Below the pieces are notes generated by a model. The model was not told where the DNA came from. It saw only the letters and a program-made list of their open reading frames with translations, and made no database searches. The position numbers were made by a program, and so were the translations under genes. Positions 16,192-25,426 of a DNA stretch of 64,000 nt are shown piece after piece. The DNA lies in contig CALUMG010000001.1 of assembly GCA_944321705.1 (NCBI GenBank), positions 124,001 through 188,000 of the forward strand. The letters run 5' to 3'. This DNA comes from an uncultured Muribaculaceae bacterium (GTDB lineage: Bacteria > Bacteroidota > Bacteroidia > Bacteroidales > Muribaculaceae). The stretch's first letter is position 1. Each line of letters opens with the position of its first letter.

Positions 16192-18807
16192 GTGGCTAAG
16201 AATGTAGTTGAGACCCCGTTGATGAAGCAATATTTCGAGATGAAGTCAAAGCATCCCGATGCGATATTGTTGTTTAGGGTGGGCGATTTTTATGAGACAT
16301 TTTCCGATGACGCTATTGCTGCCTCCGAAATTTTAGGAATCGTATTGACACGTCGTGCCAACGGTTCGGCGCAATATGTGGAGCTTGCAGGATTCCCTCA
16401 TCATGCGCTCGATACATATTTGCCCAAATTGGTGAGGGCGGGAAAGCGTGTGGCCATCTGCGAGCAATTGGAAGACCCTAAATTGACAAAAAAACTGGTC
16501 AAGCGCGGAATTACGGAACTTGTCACTCCGGGTGTGTCGATGAACGACAATATTCTCGACAACAAGGAGAATAATTTCCTTGCCGCAGTGCATTTCGGTA
16601 AAAAGGCATGTGGTATAGCGTTTCTTGACATAAGTACCGGTGAGTTTCTCACGGCCGAGGGGTCTGCCGATTACATAGACAAGCTGCTTGGAAATTTCTC
16701 TCCGAAGGAAGTTCTTGTGGAGCGAAGCAATCGCAAACGTTTCTCTGAGACATTCTCGGCAAAGTATCTTACGTTCGAGTTGGATGATTGGATATTTACT
16801 GAAGAAGCAGCTACCGACAGATTGTTGAAACATTTTGAAACGAAGAATCTCAAAGGATTCGGTGTTGACGGAATGCATAATGCCATAGTGGCCTCAGGTG
16901 CCATATTATGCTATCTCGACATTACACAGCACACTCACATAAGCCACATAACGACATTGTCGCGCATAGAAGAGGAACGTTTCGTGAGGCTTGACAAGTT
17001 CACGGTGCGCAATCTCGAACTTATAGACTCCATGTGTGAAGACGGGCGAAGTTTGTTGTCGGTAATCGACCGCACGAACACTCCCATGGGCGCGAGGTTG
17101 TTGAGGCGATGGATTTTATTCCCGTTAAAGGATATAAGACAAATTACCAATCGTCTTGACATAGTGGAGTATTTTTTCAAGGACACTGTCGGACGTGAGA
17201 CTTTGAAACGGCAATTGGAAATGGTGGGAGACCTTGAACGTCTCATTTCGAAAGTTGCCGTCAGGCGCATAACGCCTCGCGAACTTGTGCAGTTGAAAAA
17301 TGCCTTGTCGGCAATAGTCCCCATTAAGGAATTATGCATGAATGCCGACAATGACGTGTTGCGTCATCTTGGAGAGCAATTGAATCCTTGCTTGTCGATT
17401 CGCGACAGGATTGAGAAGGAGATAAATCCCGACGCGTCGAATGCAGCCAATCGTGGCAACATCATAAGAAACGGTGTTAATGCCGAGCTTGACGAACTAC
17501 GGTCAATATCATTCTCGGGAAAGGATTATCTTGTGAAAATGCAGCAGGCCGAGAGCGAGCGCACCGGTATTCCGAGTTTGAAGATTAGTTATAACAATGT
17601 CTTTGGTTATTATATAGAAGTGCGCAATACTCATAAGGACAAAGTGCCTCAAGAATGGGTGCGCAAGCAGACTCTCGCTAATGCCGAGAGATATGTAACG
17701 CAGGAATTGAAAGAATATGAAGAAAAAATTCTTGGTGCCGAAGAAAAAATCCTTGAAATAGAATTACGCCTGTTCAATGAGCTTGTGGCCGCAGTGGGAG
17801 ATTTTATCCCGGCAGTTCAATTGGATTCAAGTCTTATAGCACGCCTTGACTGCCTTTTGTCATTTACAAAGGTCGCAGTTGAAAATCATTACAACCGTCC
17901 GGTACCGGATGACTCATTAGATATAGACATAAAGGAAGGCCGGCATCCTGTGATTGAATGTCAGTTGCCATTAGGAGAGCGTTATGTTTCGAATAGTGTG
18001 AATTTGAGCAACGATGACAAGCAAATAATGATGATTACCGGACCTAACATGGCCGGGAAATCGGCATTGTTGCGACAAACGGCATTGATAGTGTTGTTGG
18101 CCCAGATAGGCAGTTTTGTTCCGGCCGACAGTGCCAGGATAGGCATCGTCGACAAGATATTCACTCGTGTGGGAGCGAGTGACAATATTTCGCTCGGGGA
18201 ATCCACTTTCATGGTGGAAATGACCGAGGCGGCATCGATATTGAACAACATAAGCGAGCGCAGCTTGATTCTTTTTGATGAATTGGGTAGAGGAACGAGC
18301 ACTTATGATGGAATATCAATTGCGTGGTCGATAGTGGAATATTTGCACGAAAATGGCAAGGCGCATCCGAAGACTTTATTTGCTACACATTACCATGAGT
18401 TGAACGAGATGGAACGCACTTATAAACGCATTGTGAATTACAATGTGTCGGTGAAGGAGATTGACGGCAAGGTGGTATTTGTGAGAAAACTGGTCAAGGG
18501 TGGCAGTGAGCATAGTTTCGGAATACATGTGGCTAAGTTGGCCGGAATGCCGGCATCGATAGTGAATCGAGCCAATGAAGTGCTGAAACAACTTGAAGCA
18601 AATAATACTGGCGACAAGTTGCCCGAGAGCATCCACGAGAAGTGTAATGCCACAGAGGGAATGCAATTGTCGTTCTTCCAGCTCGACGACCCTGTGCTGT
18701 GTCAAGTTCGCGATGAAATATTAAATGTGGACATTGATAATTTGACTCCTGTGCAGGCATTGAACAAGTTGAATGAAATAAAGAAGATAATAACGGGAAA
18801 AGATTGA
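16192..18807 (+). CDS. mutS: DNA mismatch repair protein MutS
   Basis: The 871-residue protein recognises mismatches and starts methyl-independent repair. The mismatch-contacting Phe-x-Glu lies in [10 protein letters not shown] (residues about 28-37). The connector, lever and clamp domains follow, and the C-terminal ATPase has Walker [18 protein letters not shown] (about 614) and [20 protein letters not shown] (about 692). [13 protein letters not shown] comes after it. A TTG at 16174 would add six residues; the GTG start giving [14 protein letters not shown] fits family N-termini and the promoter. The following TonB-receptor gene starts nine bases after the stop. Confidence 0.97.
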   Translation: MAKNVVETPLMKQYFEMKSKHPDAILLFRVGDFYETFSDDAIAASEILGIVLTRRANGSAQYVELAGFPHHALDTYLPKLVRAGKRVAICEQLEDPKLTKKLVKRGITELVTPGVSMNDNILDNKENNFLAAVHFGKKACGIAFLDISTGEFLTAEGSADYIDKLLGNFSPKEVLVERSNRKRFSETFSAKYLTFELDDWIFTEEAATDRLLKHFETKNLKGFGVDGMHNAIVASGAILCYLDITQHTHISHITTLSRIEEERFVRLDKFTVRNLELIDSMCEDGRSLLSVIDRTNTPMGARLLRRWILFPLKDIRQITNRLDIVEYFFKDTVGRETLKRQLEMVGDLERLISKVAVRRITPRELVQLKNALSAIVPIKELCMNADNDVLRHLGEQLNPCLSIRDRIEKEINPDASNAANRGNIIRNGVNAELDELRSISFSGKDYLVKMQQAESERTGIPSLKISYNNVFGYYIEVRNTHKDKVPQEWVRKQTLANAERYVTQELKEYEEKILGAEEKILEIELRLFNELVAAVGDFIPAVQLDSSLIARLDCLLSFTKVAVENHYNRPVPDDSLDIDIKEGRHPVIECQLPLGERYVSNSVNLSNDDKQIMMITGPNMAGKSALLRQTALIVLLAQIGSFVPADSARIGIVDKIFTRVGASDNISLGESTFMVEMTEAASILNNISERSLILFDELGRGTSTYDGISIAWSIVEYLHENGKAHPKTLFATHYHELNEMERTYKRIVNYNVSVKEIDGKVVFVRKLVKGGSEHSFGIHVAKLAGMPASIVNRANEVLKQLEANNTGDKLPESIHEKCNATEGMQLSFFQLDDPVLCQVRDEILNVDIDNLTPVQALNKLNEIKKIITGKD

Positions 18808-18816
18808 GATTCTGTT

Positions 18817-21201
18817 ATGACGAAGTTTTCGTTGCGGCATATAAGTTTTTTGTTGTGTTTTTTCATTGGTGTCATGGCAATGGCTGCCGACAGGAAATCG
18901 GGGCAGGTGGTCGGGAAGATTATTGATGCAGAGCAAAACGTTCCCGTGGCCGGGGCTTTGGTGCAGATTATAGGGGACAGTTCGCTTGCATGTAAGTCTG
19001 ATAGTCTTGGACATTACATCATCGAAAATGTGGATGTAGGATATAACATTCTGCAAGTAGAAGCCGACGGATATGAATTTGCCACAACCGAGTCTTTCGC
19101 CGTGTCAACGGCAGCTCCGGCGGTTGTCGATATAAGGCTGCGTGCCATTACCGGCAAGGAATTGTCGGAAATTACAGTTACGGCATCGCCTTACAGGGTA
19201 GGCGTTGAGGCACCTGTGTCGATGATGCGCATAGGGATGCAAGAGACCGACCTCACTCCAGGTGCAAACCGCGACATCTCGAAGGTGTTGCAGTCGATGC
19301 CGGGTGTGCTTGCTGTGAGCAATTCCAATCGAAATGATTTGTTGGTGAGAGGCGGTGGCGCGAATGAAAACAAATACTACATAGACGGAATCGAAATCCC
19401 CGTGTTGAACCACTTTGCCGTCCAAGGTGGTTCGGGAGGAAATGCATCGCTTGTCAATACCGAGTTGCTGCGCTCAACCGATTTCTACATATCGGCATTT
19501 CCGGTGTATCATGCTTCAGGTTTGAGTTCGGTAATGGAAATGACGATGCTTGAAGGAAATAGGGAGCATTTCCACGGCAAAGTCATAGTGGGGTTCACCG
19601 ATGCCGGCGTGCATGTTAATACGCCTGTGAGTAGGAACGGAAATACGACTCTTACAGCATCATGGAGGACAAGCTATCTTAATATGCTTTTCAGCATGCT
19701 TAAATTGCCTTTCCTCCCCACATATAATGACTATCAGTTTAAATTGACCACCGACTTGTCGCCCGATGACAAACTTTATTTCATCGGACTCGGTTCCATT
19801 GACAATAACAAGCTGAACACCGGAGAGGAGAATCTTGAACCTGACCGCGAGTACATACTCGGATATTTACCGAACAATGACCAGACGAGTTTTGTTTTTG
19901 GTGCCGGTTATATACATCAGTTTGATGGAGGCCGGTTGAGGGCTACCGCGAGCGTGGATTACTTGAAAAACAGGTTGTACAAGTATGAAAACAACAATGA
20001 ATCGGCAGGGTTGTTGTTTGACATAAATGACCGCGAAATGAATTATCGCGCAGGATTGGATGTCGAATGGTTTGATGTGGGAGGATTCAGATTGCGAGCC
20101 GGAGCCTCGGGTGGAGTAGGAACAAGCCTTAACAATAGTTTTGGCCGATATGCTATTTATGCATCGGCAAGTAGGATTATGTTCGGCGGACGATTGTCGG
20201 CCAATGTGTCGTTGCGTTTCGACGGCATGAGCTATTCTTCATTGGTAAACAATCCTTTCAAGCAGGCTTCACCAAGGTTGAATTTAGCATGGAACATATC
20301 CGATAAAGTTTCGTTGACGGGGAGCATGGCTCGATATTATCAAGAGCCGTCGATGACAATGCTCGATTACGACGGAATTTCGGAAGATGGGACATTGCAG
20401 TTGGAACGATTGAAATATGCTGCCGTTAACCATTATGTGTTGGGCGTGAATTATAATCCGTCGGCAATGCAGGTGTTGAAGGCCGAAGGTTTTTATAAGA
20501 AATATTCTCAGTTGCCCGTGTCGCTTCTCGACGGAATGCCGGTATCGACTTCCGATTTCAGTGATTACATAGTGGGCGACGTGCCTGCCGCATCGGTCGG
20601 CGAGGGCCGTGCTTACGGGTTTGAGTTGTCTTGGCGGCATAGAGACCTGTGGAATACGGTTGTAAATGCGTCCTATACGTTTGTTCGCTCCCAGCTTGCA
20701 TGTACCGATAACGAGCTGAACCGCATACCAGGCAGGTGGTGGAGTTCGGCATGGGATGTTCGCAATATCGTAACCATATCGGCCATACACAATCTTGGTC
20801 GCCATTGGACGATCGGAGCCAAATGGCAGTTCTCCGGTGGATTGCCATTTACACCATACGATGAAGAAAAATCGTCGCTTATCGAGGCATGGGATGAACG
20901 GCATAGACCTTATGCCGATAATTCTAAATACAATAGCGGACGGAATCCGGCTTACCACCAACTTGACATAAGGGTCGACAAGATATGGTATTTTTCAAGT
21001 TGGCGCATAGGGTTTTACATAGATATTCAGAACATATATGATTTCAGTGCCAAGGGACAGGATATTTTGGCTCCCGTGAAGGATGAGAATGGTGCTTATG
21101 TCGTCGATGCGTCGCGTCCCGGTCATTATGTCATGGAACACATAAGTCATGACATAGGAGGTACAATATTGCCCACCGTAGGCATCACATTTGAATTCTA
21201 A
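18817..21201 (+). CDS. TonB-dependent outer-membrane receptor
   Basis: The 794-residue protein has a signal peptide (to about residue 24, MAMAADRKSG) and a carboxypeptidase-regulatory-like domain (about 28-105; GQVVGKIIDAEQNVPVAGAL). A plug follows (about 115-235; ISKVLQSMPGVLAVS, NDLLVRGGGANENKYYIDGI), then a beta-barrel ending in Phe (GITFEF). Such receptors import siderophores, vitamins or glycans using TonB energy. There is no SusD gene next to it, so it is not a SusC pair. Substrate is unknown. It begins only nine bases after mutS, so readthrough from mutS is likely. Confidence 0.92.
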   Translation: MTKFSLRHISFLLCFFIGVMAMAADRKSGQVVGKIIDAEQNVPVAGALVQIIGDSSLACKSDSLGHYIIENVDVGYNILQVEADGYEFATTESFAVSTAAPAVVDIRLRAITGKELSEITVTASPYRVGVEAPVSMMRIGMQETDLTPGANRDISKVLQSMPGVLAVSNSNRNDLLVRGGGANENKYYIDGIEIPVLNHFAVQGGSGGNASLVNTELLRSTDFYISAFPVYHASGLSSVMEMTMLEGNREHFHGKVIVGFTDAGVHVNTPVSRNGNTTLTASWRTSYLNMLFSMLKLPFLPTYNDYQFKLTTDLSPDDKLYFIGLGSIDNNKLNTGEENLEPDREYILGYLPNNDQTSFVFGAGYIHQFDGGRLRATASVDYLKNRLYKYENNNESAGLLFDINDREMNYRAGLDVEWFDVGGFRLRAGASGGVGTSLNNSFGRYAIYASASRIMFGGRLSANVSLRFDGMSYSSLVNNPFKQASPRLNLAWNISDKVSLTGSMARYYQEPSMTMLDYDGISEDGTLQLERLKYAAVNHYVLGVNYNPSAMQVLKAEGFYKKYSQLPVSLLDGMPVSTSDFSDYIVGDVPAASVGEGRAYGFELSWRHRDLWNTVVNASYTFVRSQLACTDNELNRIPGRWWSSAWDVRNIVTISAIHNLGRHWTIGAKWQFSGGLPFTPYDEEKSSLIEAWDERHRPYADNSKYNSGRNPAYHQLDIRVDKIWYFSSWRIGFYIDIQNIYDFSAKGQDILAPVKDENGAYVVDASRPGHYVMEHISHDIGGTILPTVGITFEF

Positions 21202-21215
21202 AATGACATACATAA

Positions 21216-21250
21216 TTGCCCGATATGTCCAAATGTCGCATATCGGGCAA
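21216..21250. terminator. Bidirectional terminator
   Basis: TTGCCCGATATG (21216-21227) pairs perfectly over 12 bp with CATATCGGGCAA (21239-21250), between the convergent TonB-receptor and copper-ATPase genes. Confidence 0.85.
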
Positions 21251-21293
21251 TACTTTAGTCTTATTTGGTTACTGATTGTTTATCGAAGGCTGA

Positions 21294-21506
21294 TTATTTT
21301 TCGGAGATTGTGTAGCCGCCTGCTTCTTCGAGGGCTTTTTGCAGCGTTTCGAGGGCTACGGGTTCATCGTTAAATTCCACAGTGGCTACCGGTGGCTCTA
21401 GTGTCACTGTTGCCGATTTCACGCCTTCGGTTTGATTCAATGCTTTTTCAACATGCATGCGGCAATGATTGCACATCATGCCTCCGATTTGATATTCTTT
21501 TTTCAT
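21294..21506 (-). other. Embedded copper-chaperone (CopZ-like) unit
   Basis: The last 70 codons of the copper ATPase frame form a complete HMA domain starting at an in-frame ATG (21504-21506). MKKEYQIGG opens it, the metal site is MMCNHC, and it ends in GGYTISEK. The preceding Asn/Ile-rich linker is AT-rich and reads like former intergenic DNA, with a TAA in another frame. It could be translated alone as a small chaperone, or only as part of the ATPase. Confidence 0.5.
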
Positions 21507-23777
21507 AATTTTGATGTTATTATTGATAATTACGTTGTTGTCGGTTACACAAGAAATGCGTTTCCCTTTCAATCGCAAACTGTTGGAAACTACGCTCACG
21601 CTGCTCATGGCCATTGCGAGTCCTGCAATCATCGGGTTTAGCAGGAATCCTGTGGCAGGATAAAGCGCACCTGCGGCAATAGGGATTCCGATAGTATTGT
21701 ATATGAATGCCCAAAAGAGGTTTTGCTTGATTGTCCGTACCGTGAGTTTTGACAAACGGATGGTTTCGGGCAGTTTCATCAAGTCGGACGAAAGTATGGT
21801 TACTTTGGCTACATCCATTGCAATGTCGCTTCCTTGTCCCATTGCGATGCTCAAGTCGGCCTGTGCAAGAGCTGCACTATCGTTGATGCCGTCCCCCACC
21901 ATCGCGACATGATGGCCTTCTTGCTGTAATTGTTTCACAAAAGCAGCTTTGTCGCCCGGGAGCATCCCGGCTTTGAAATGGATAATGCCTGCTTGTCGGG
22001 CCATGTTGGCTGCTGAAGCTTCATTGTCGCCCGTAAGCATGTAAACCTCGATTCCTTCTTCTCGCAGTTGCTTGATGGCTTGAGCCGATGATGCTTTTAT
22101 GCTGTCGGTCACGGCAGCCACGGCAATAACATGGGTGGCGGAGGCGAAGTAGACAATGGTTTTTGCCTCAGATTCCCATTGTGCCGCAATGCCGGCAAGA
22201 GGCTTGTCGCAGGCTATATTGTTGCGATTCATCAGTTGCATATTTCCTGCAAAATACGGTTCTCCGTTTATTGTTCCTTTTATGCCGGCACCGGTAATGC
22301 TTTCAAATTTGGTTACTTCGACCGTTGTAGTGTTATTGTTTTGCTGTAGGAAGTCGGTCACGGCATCGGCAAGCGGATGTTCCGACAATTTTTCCAATGC
22401 GAGGAATATGTTTGAACTGCTGTCATTGTTGTCGAGCCATTTTATATTGGTCACACGAGGTTTCCCTTCGCTTACGGTTCCTGTTTTGTCAAGAACGACG
22501 GAGTCTATTTTGCAAGCCACTTCAAGGCTTTCGGCATCTTTAATCAGTATTCCATTTTCAGCACCTTTGCCGATGCCTACCATTATGGCTGTCGGTGTGG
22601 CCAGCCCGAGTGCACAAGGGCATGCTATAATCAATACTGTCACGAGCGCGAGCAAGCCATGGGAGAAACCGTCGGACGGGTCAAATATCATCCAAATGAT
22701 GAACGATAGAACGGCAAGAGACATTACCGTAGGCACAAATATCGCTGCTATGCGGTCGACTAATTTTTGAACATGTGCCTTGCTGCCTTGGGCTTCTTGC
22801 ACCATGCGTATGATTTGAGCCAAAACGGTATCTGCTCCAACTTTTGCTGCCAAGAATCGGAAACTGCCTTTGAGATTGATAGTTCCTGCATAAACCTTTG
22901 AGTCTTTTTTCTTTTCCACAGGAATAGGTTCGCCCGAAAGCATGCTTTCGTCAATTGATGAGAAGCCATCGATGACAGTTCCGTCTACGGCAATTTTTTC
23001 TCCCGGCCTGACGAGCAATGTGTCTCCCGGCACGATTTCATCGATGTTTACCTGCACGGCATTGCCGTCGGCATCGATGCGTGTAACGGTTTTTGGTTGC
23101 AAGCCCATGAGTTTTTTTATTGCAGAGGATGTTTGGCCTTTGGCACGTTCCTCAAGCAATCTACCCAGTAGGATGAAGGCTATGATTACGCTTGAGGCTT
23201 CGAAATATACATGCGGTGTAATTCCCCGTTCTGTCCAAAATTCAGGGAAGGACATGTTAAACATGCTGAACAGGTAGGCTATGCCGGTACTGTTTGCGAC
23301 AAGAGTGTCCATGTTGGCCGAGCGATGCTTGAGCTGTTTCCAAGCGTTAACGAAGAAGTCGCTGCCTAATCCGAATACAACGGGTGTGGCAAGTATCCAC
23401 ATTATCCAGTTGGCTCCCGGCATGTCGTGGAAGAACATGCCTATGGTTGCCACCGGGATTGACAAAGCTATTGCCCAGATGGTGCGCCGGCGCAATCGTT
23501 CAAGACGCTTTTGTTGGGCTTTGTCGGCTTCATCGGCCATATCCTTGCCTGTATCTGTAATCATGCCGTATCCCTCGTTTTTGAGAGCCTGTTTCATCGA
23601 TTCGGGCGAAACCTGTGCAGGGTCATATTCAACTGTCACCGTGGCTGCGGCAAAGTTGACGGCGGCATCCTTTACGCCTGGCAGTGACGCTATGGTTTTC
23701 TCGACGCGAGTCGCGCAAGCTGCACAACTCATTTCGAGCACAGGAAACGTCTGTTTGTTGAAATTGCTGTTCATCAT
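21294..23777 (-). CDS. copA: Copper-exporting P1B-type ATPase with C-terminal chaperone-like HMA domain
   Basis: The 827-residue inner-membrane pump expels Cu(I). One N-terminal heavy-metal domain carries [12 protein letters not shown]. The P-type core has [13 protein letters not shown] (TGES equivalent), the membrane motif [19 protein letters not shown], the phosphorylated Asp in [13 protein letters not shown] and [16 protein letters not shown]. After the last helix and LKGKRISC comes a 15-residue Asn/Ile-rich linker and a second HMA domain with [18 protein letters not shown]. This unit starts at an internal ATG (21506) and looks like a separate copper chaperone read in frame. A dyad and -7 box lie upstream. 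Confidence 0.95.
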   Translation of the reverse strand: MMNSNFNKQTFPVLEMSCAACATRVEKTIASLPGVKDAAVNFAAATVTVEYDPAQVSPESMKQALKNEGYGMITDTGKDMADEADKAQQKRLERLRRRTIWAIALSIPVATIGMFFHDMPGANWIMWILATPVVFGLGSDFFVNAWKQLKHRSANMDTLVANSTGIAYLFSMFNMSFPEFWTERGITPHVYFEASSVIIAFILLGRLLEERAKGQTSSAIKKLMGLQPKTVTRIDADGNAVQVNIDEIVPGDTLLVRPGEKIAVDGTVIDGFSSIDESMLSGEPIPVEKKKDSKVYAGTINLKGSFRFLAAKVGADTVLAQIIRMVQEAQGSKAHVQKLVDRIAAIFVPTVMSLAVLSFIIWMIFDPSDGFSHGLLALVTVLIIACPCALGLATPTAIMVGIGKGAENGILIKDAESLEVACKIDSVVLDKTGTVSEGKPRVTNIKWLDNNDSSSNIFLALEKLSEHPLADAVTDFLQQNNNTTTVEVTKFESITGAGIKGTINGEPYFAGNMQLMNRNNIACDKPLAGIAAQWESEAKTIVYFASATHVIAVAAVTDSIKASSAQAIKQLREEGIEVYMLTGDNEASAANMARQAGIIHFKAGMLPGDKAAFVKQLQQEGHHVAMVGDGINDSAALAQADLSIAMGQGSDIAMDVAKVTILSSDLMKLPETIRLSKLTVRTIKQNLFWAFIYNTIGIPIAAGALYPATGFLLNPMIAGLAMAMSSVSVVSNSLRLKGKRISCVTDNNVIINNNIKIMKKEYQIGGMMCNHCRMHVEKALNQTEGVKSATVTLEPPVATVEFNDEPVALETLQKALEEAGGYTISEK

Positions 23778-23803
23778 TTTTGAACATTTGTCATTGTATG
23801 TCG

Positions 23804-23835
23804 CAAAATTAATGCCTGTAAGTCATGCAGGCATT
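23804..23835 (-). promoter_or_regulatory. copA: copA promoter with overlapping dyad
   Basis: On the minus strand TAATTTTG (23811-23804) is a -7 box 27 bp from the ATPase start. Directly upstream and touching it, AATGCCTG (23811-23818) and CAGGCATT (23828-23835) form a perfect 8-bp inverted repeat with a 9-bp spacer. The dyad occupies the space between the -7 and -33 positions, the usual place for metalloregulator control. Binding by the AraC-type regulator next door is inference. Confidence 0.55.
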
Positions 23836-23894
23836 ACAAAATTATGTATAAAGATTATATTATTCTGTGAAATTAAACATTTGTGTCGCAAGTA

Positions 23895-24494
23895 TTACAC
23901 CTTGTCGAGAGGTTTCCTTGACGGGTTGTGCATAGAGCGGAATGTAGATGGAGTCATTCCTGTAATGCTTTTGAATTGCGAACTGAGATGTGCACTGCTT
24001 GAGTAGCCAAGACGATAGGCTATTTCGGCCAATGACAATTCTCCGTAGGTGAGCAGCTCTTTTACGCGTTCGATTTTCAAAGAAATGAAATAACGCTCTA
24101 TCGTCGTTCCATTTACTTCCGAAAACAATTTGCTCAACATGCCGTAATCATGGTTGAGGTGGCTTGACAGAAATTCGGATATGTTTACTCGTGTAATCGT
24201 TTCTTCGTCGGCAGTCAATTCAACAAGCAGGTTGCGAATTTGTTCCACCAATTGCGATTTCTTGTCGTCAAGCAATTCAAAACCTACCGATTCGAGAGTT
24301 TTGCGTACCTCTTCAATGCGATTATCGTCCAATTGTTCTTTTATTACTGCTTTCCCGAGGCTGATTTCAATCGGAGAGAGCTGTAATGACAATAATTGTT
24401 GCTTCACAACCATGATGCAACGCGCACACACCATGTTTTTTATGTAGAGGGTGGTGTAGCCGGAGTCAAGAGTGTTTTTGTTGGTGTTATTCAT
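23895..24494 (-). CDS. AraC-family regulator with N-terminal HMA-like metal domain
   Basis: The 199-residue protein starts with a heavy-metal-associated-like fold: TLYIKNMVCARCIMVVKQQL has a CxxC, and the helix-strand pattern ends at about residue 75 with VRKTLESVGFELLDD. A C-terminal AraC DNA-binding domain follows (about 100-195), with LSLAEIAYRLGYSSSAHLSS and FKSITGMTPSTFRSM. Both parts are directly visible. The gene lies just upstream of copA on the same strand, 117 bp apart, so it probably senses copper and controls export. The metal and the direction of control are not shown. Confidence 0.88.
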   Translation of the reverse strand: MNNTNKNTLDSGYTTLYIKNMVCARCIMVVKQQLLSLQLSPIEISLGKAVIKEQLDDNRIEEVRKTLESVGFELLDDKKSQLVEQIRNLLVELTADEETITRVNISEFLSSHLNHDYGMLSKLFSEVNGTTIERYFISLKIERVKELLTYGELSLAEIAYRLGYSSSAHLSSQFKSITGMTPSTFRSMHNPSRKPLDKV

Positions 24495-24506
24495 AAAAAG
24501 AGCGAG

Positions 24507-24536
24507 CGGCGTGTTGAATTGTCTCCAAACACGCCG
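24507..24536 (-). terminator. Terminator after the nitroreductase gene
   Basis: CGGCGTGTT (24507-24515) pairs with AACACGCCG (24528-24536); on the minus strand CTCTTTTT follows. The AraC-type gene starts 12 bp beyond it, so part of its expression could come from readthrough. Confidence 0.75.
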
Positions 24537-24556
24537 TTCCGATTGTATGTTTTTTC

Positions 24557-25216
24557 TTAGTCGATGAATTTTATCTTTGATGCGTCACGAGGCTTGGCAG
24601 CAGGAGTTTCGTCGGGATAACCGAATGCAATGCAGTAAAGTAACGAGTATCCTTCGGGGATGTCAAGTTGTTTCAAGTATTCGGCGGCTTCGGGAGTTTC
24701 GGTCATGAATCTTGTAGGACTGCCGAGACAGCATGAACCTATCCCCATTGATTGTGCGGCGAGAATCATGTTTTCACCGAGAAGTCCGCAGTCGATTTGC
24801 GACATGTCGTAGGATGTGTCATTTGCAATGAATACGACGGTGGGAGCATTACGGAACATGTTCTTGAAGCTCGGAGATTTTTTTGCTGCCGGATTTTTCT
24901 CTTTGAAGACTTCAGTGATTCCGTTTATGAATTCAGGATTGTCTACCACGCGGATTGCCCATGATTGCTTGTTCTGTCCATTGGGTGCGTTGATGCCGCA
25001 ATTCAAGATTATTTGCATCGTGTCGCGATTTACCGGTTGTGGCTTGTACTGGCGTATGCTTCGGCGAGCCATGATGTTTTCGATGACGATTTTGCTCGTG
25101 TCAACAGCCACTGTGGCATTTGTTTGTTCTGTCGTCGGAGTGTTGCAACTTGCAAGCAATGATGCCACGCATAGGCTGGCACCGATGAGTTTTGATATTG
25201 ATTTACTGATAATCAT
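24557..25216 (-). CDS. Nitroreductase-family lipoprotein
   Basis: About 219 residues starting MIISKSISKLIGASLCV. The lipobox is LLASC, with Cys near residue 23, so the protein should be lipid-anchored in the envelope, unusual for this FMN-binding oxidoreductase family. Family features include MARRSIRQYKPQPVNRD, NAPNGQNKQSWAI and MGIGSCCLGSPTRF. These enzymes reduce nitro compounds, quinones or flavins with NAD(P)H. The ATG at 25216 was chosen over 25249 because it gives a clean lipoprotein signal. How a cofactor-bound enzyme would be reduced outside the cytoplasm is open. Confidence 0.88.
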   Translation of the reverse strand: MIISKSISKLIGASLCVASLLASCNTPTTEQTNATVAVDTSKIVIENIMARRSIRQYKPQPVNRDTMQIILNCGINAPNGQNKQSWAIRVVDNPEFINGITEVFKEKNPAAKKSPSFKNMFRNAPTVVFIANDTSYDMSQIDCGLLGENMILAAQSMGIGSCCLGSPTRFMTETPEAAEYLKQLDIPEGYSLLYCIAFGYPDETPAAKPRDASKIKFID

Positions 25217-25398
25217 AAATGTAACTTGTTTTACATGTGTACATGGCAAATATACGATTAATTTGCATGTTTAGGTCGGTGTTAGTGCTAAAATATAAGA
25301 ATTATAAAGTGAAAATAATTAAAATTATCGTTTGGGGATAAAATAGAATAATAGGGCACTGCCCCGGTGCAGATGCATAATCTTTGGGGATAAAGCAC

Positions 25399-25406
25399 TA
25401 TCTTTG
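25399..25406 (+). promoter_or_regulatory. -7 element of the U32 gene
   Basis: TATCTTTG matches the Bacteroidetes -7 consensus 21 bp before the start at 25427. No good -33 is seen at 20 bp; instead a 12-bp repeat (25383-25394) overlaps the upstream side. Confidence 0.5.
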
Positions 25407-25426
25407 CAATTAGTTTTAAGGAGATT

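Noticed and set aside
18817-21201. SusC/SusD-type glycan utilisation locus
   Set aside because: No SusD-like lipoprotein or glycoside hydrolase is near the TonB-dependent receptor.
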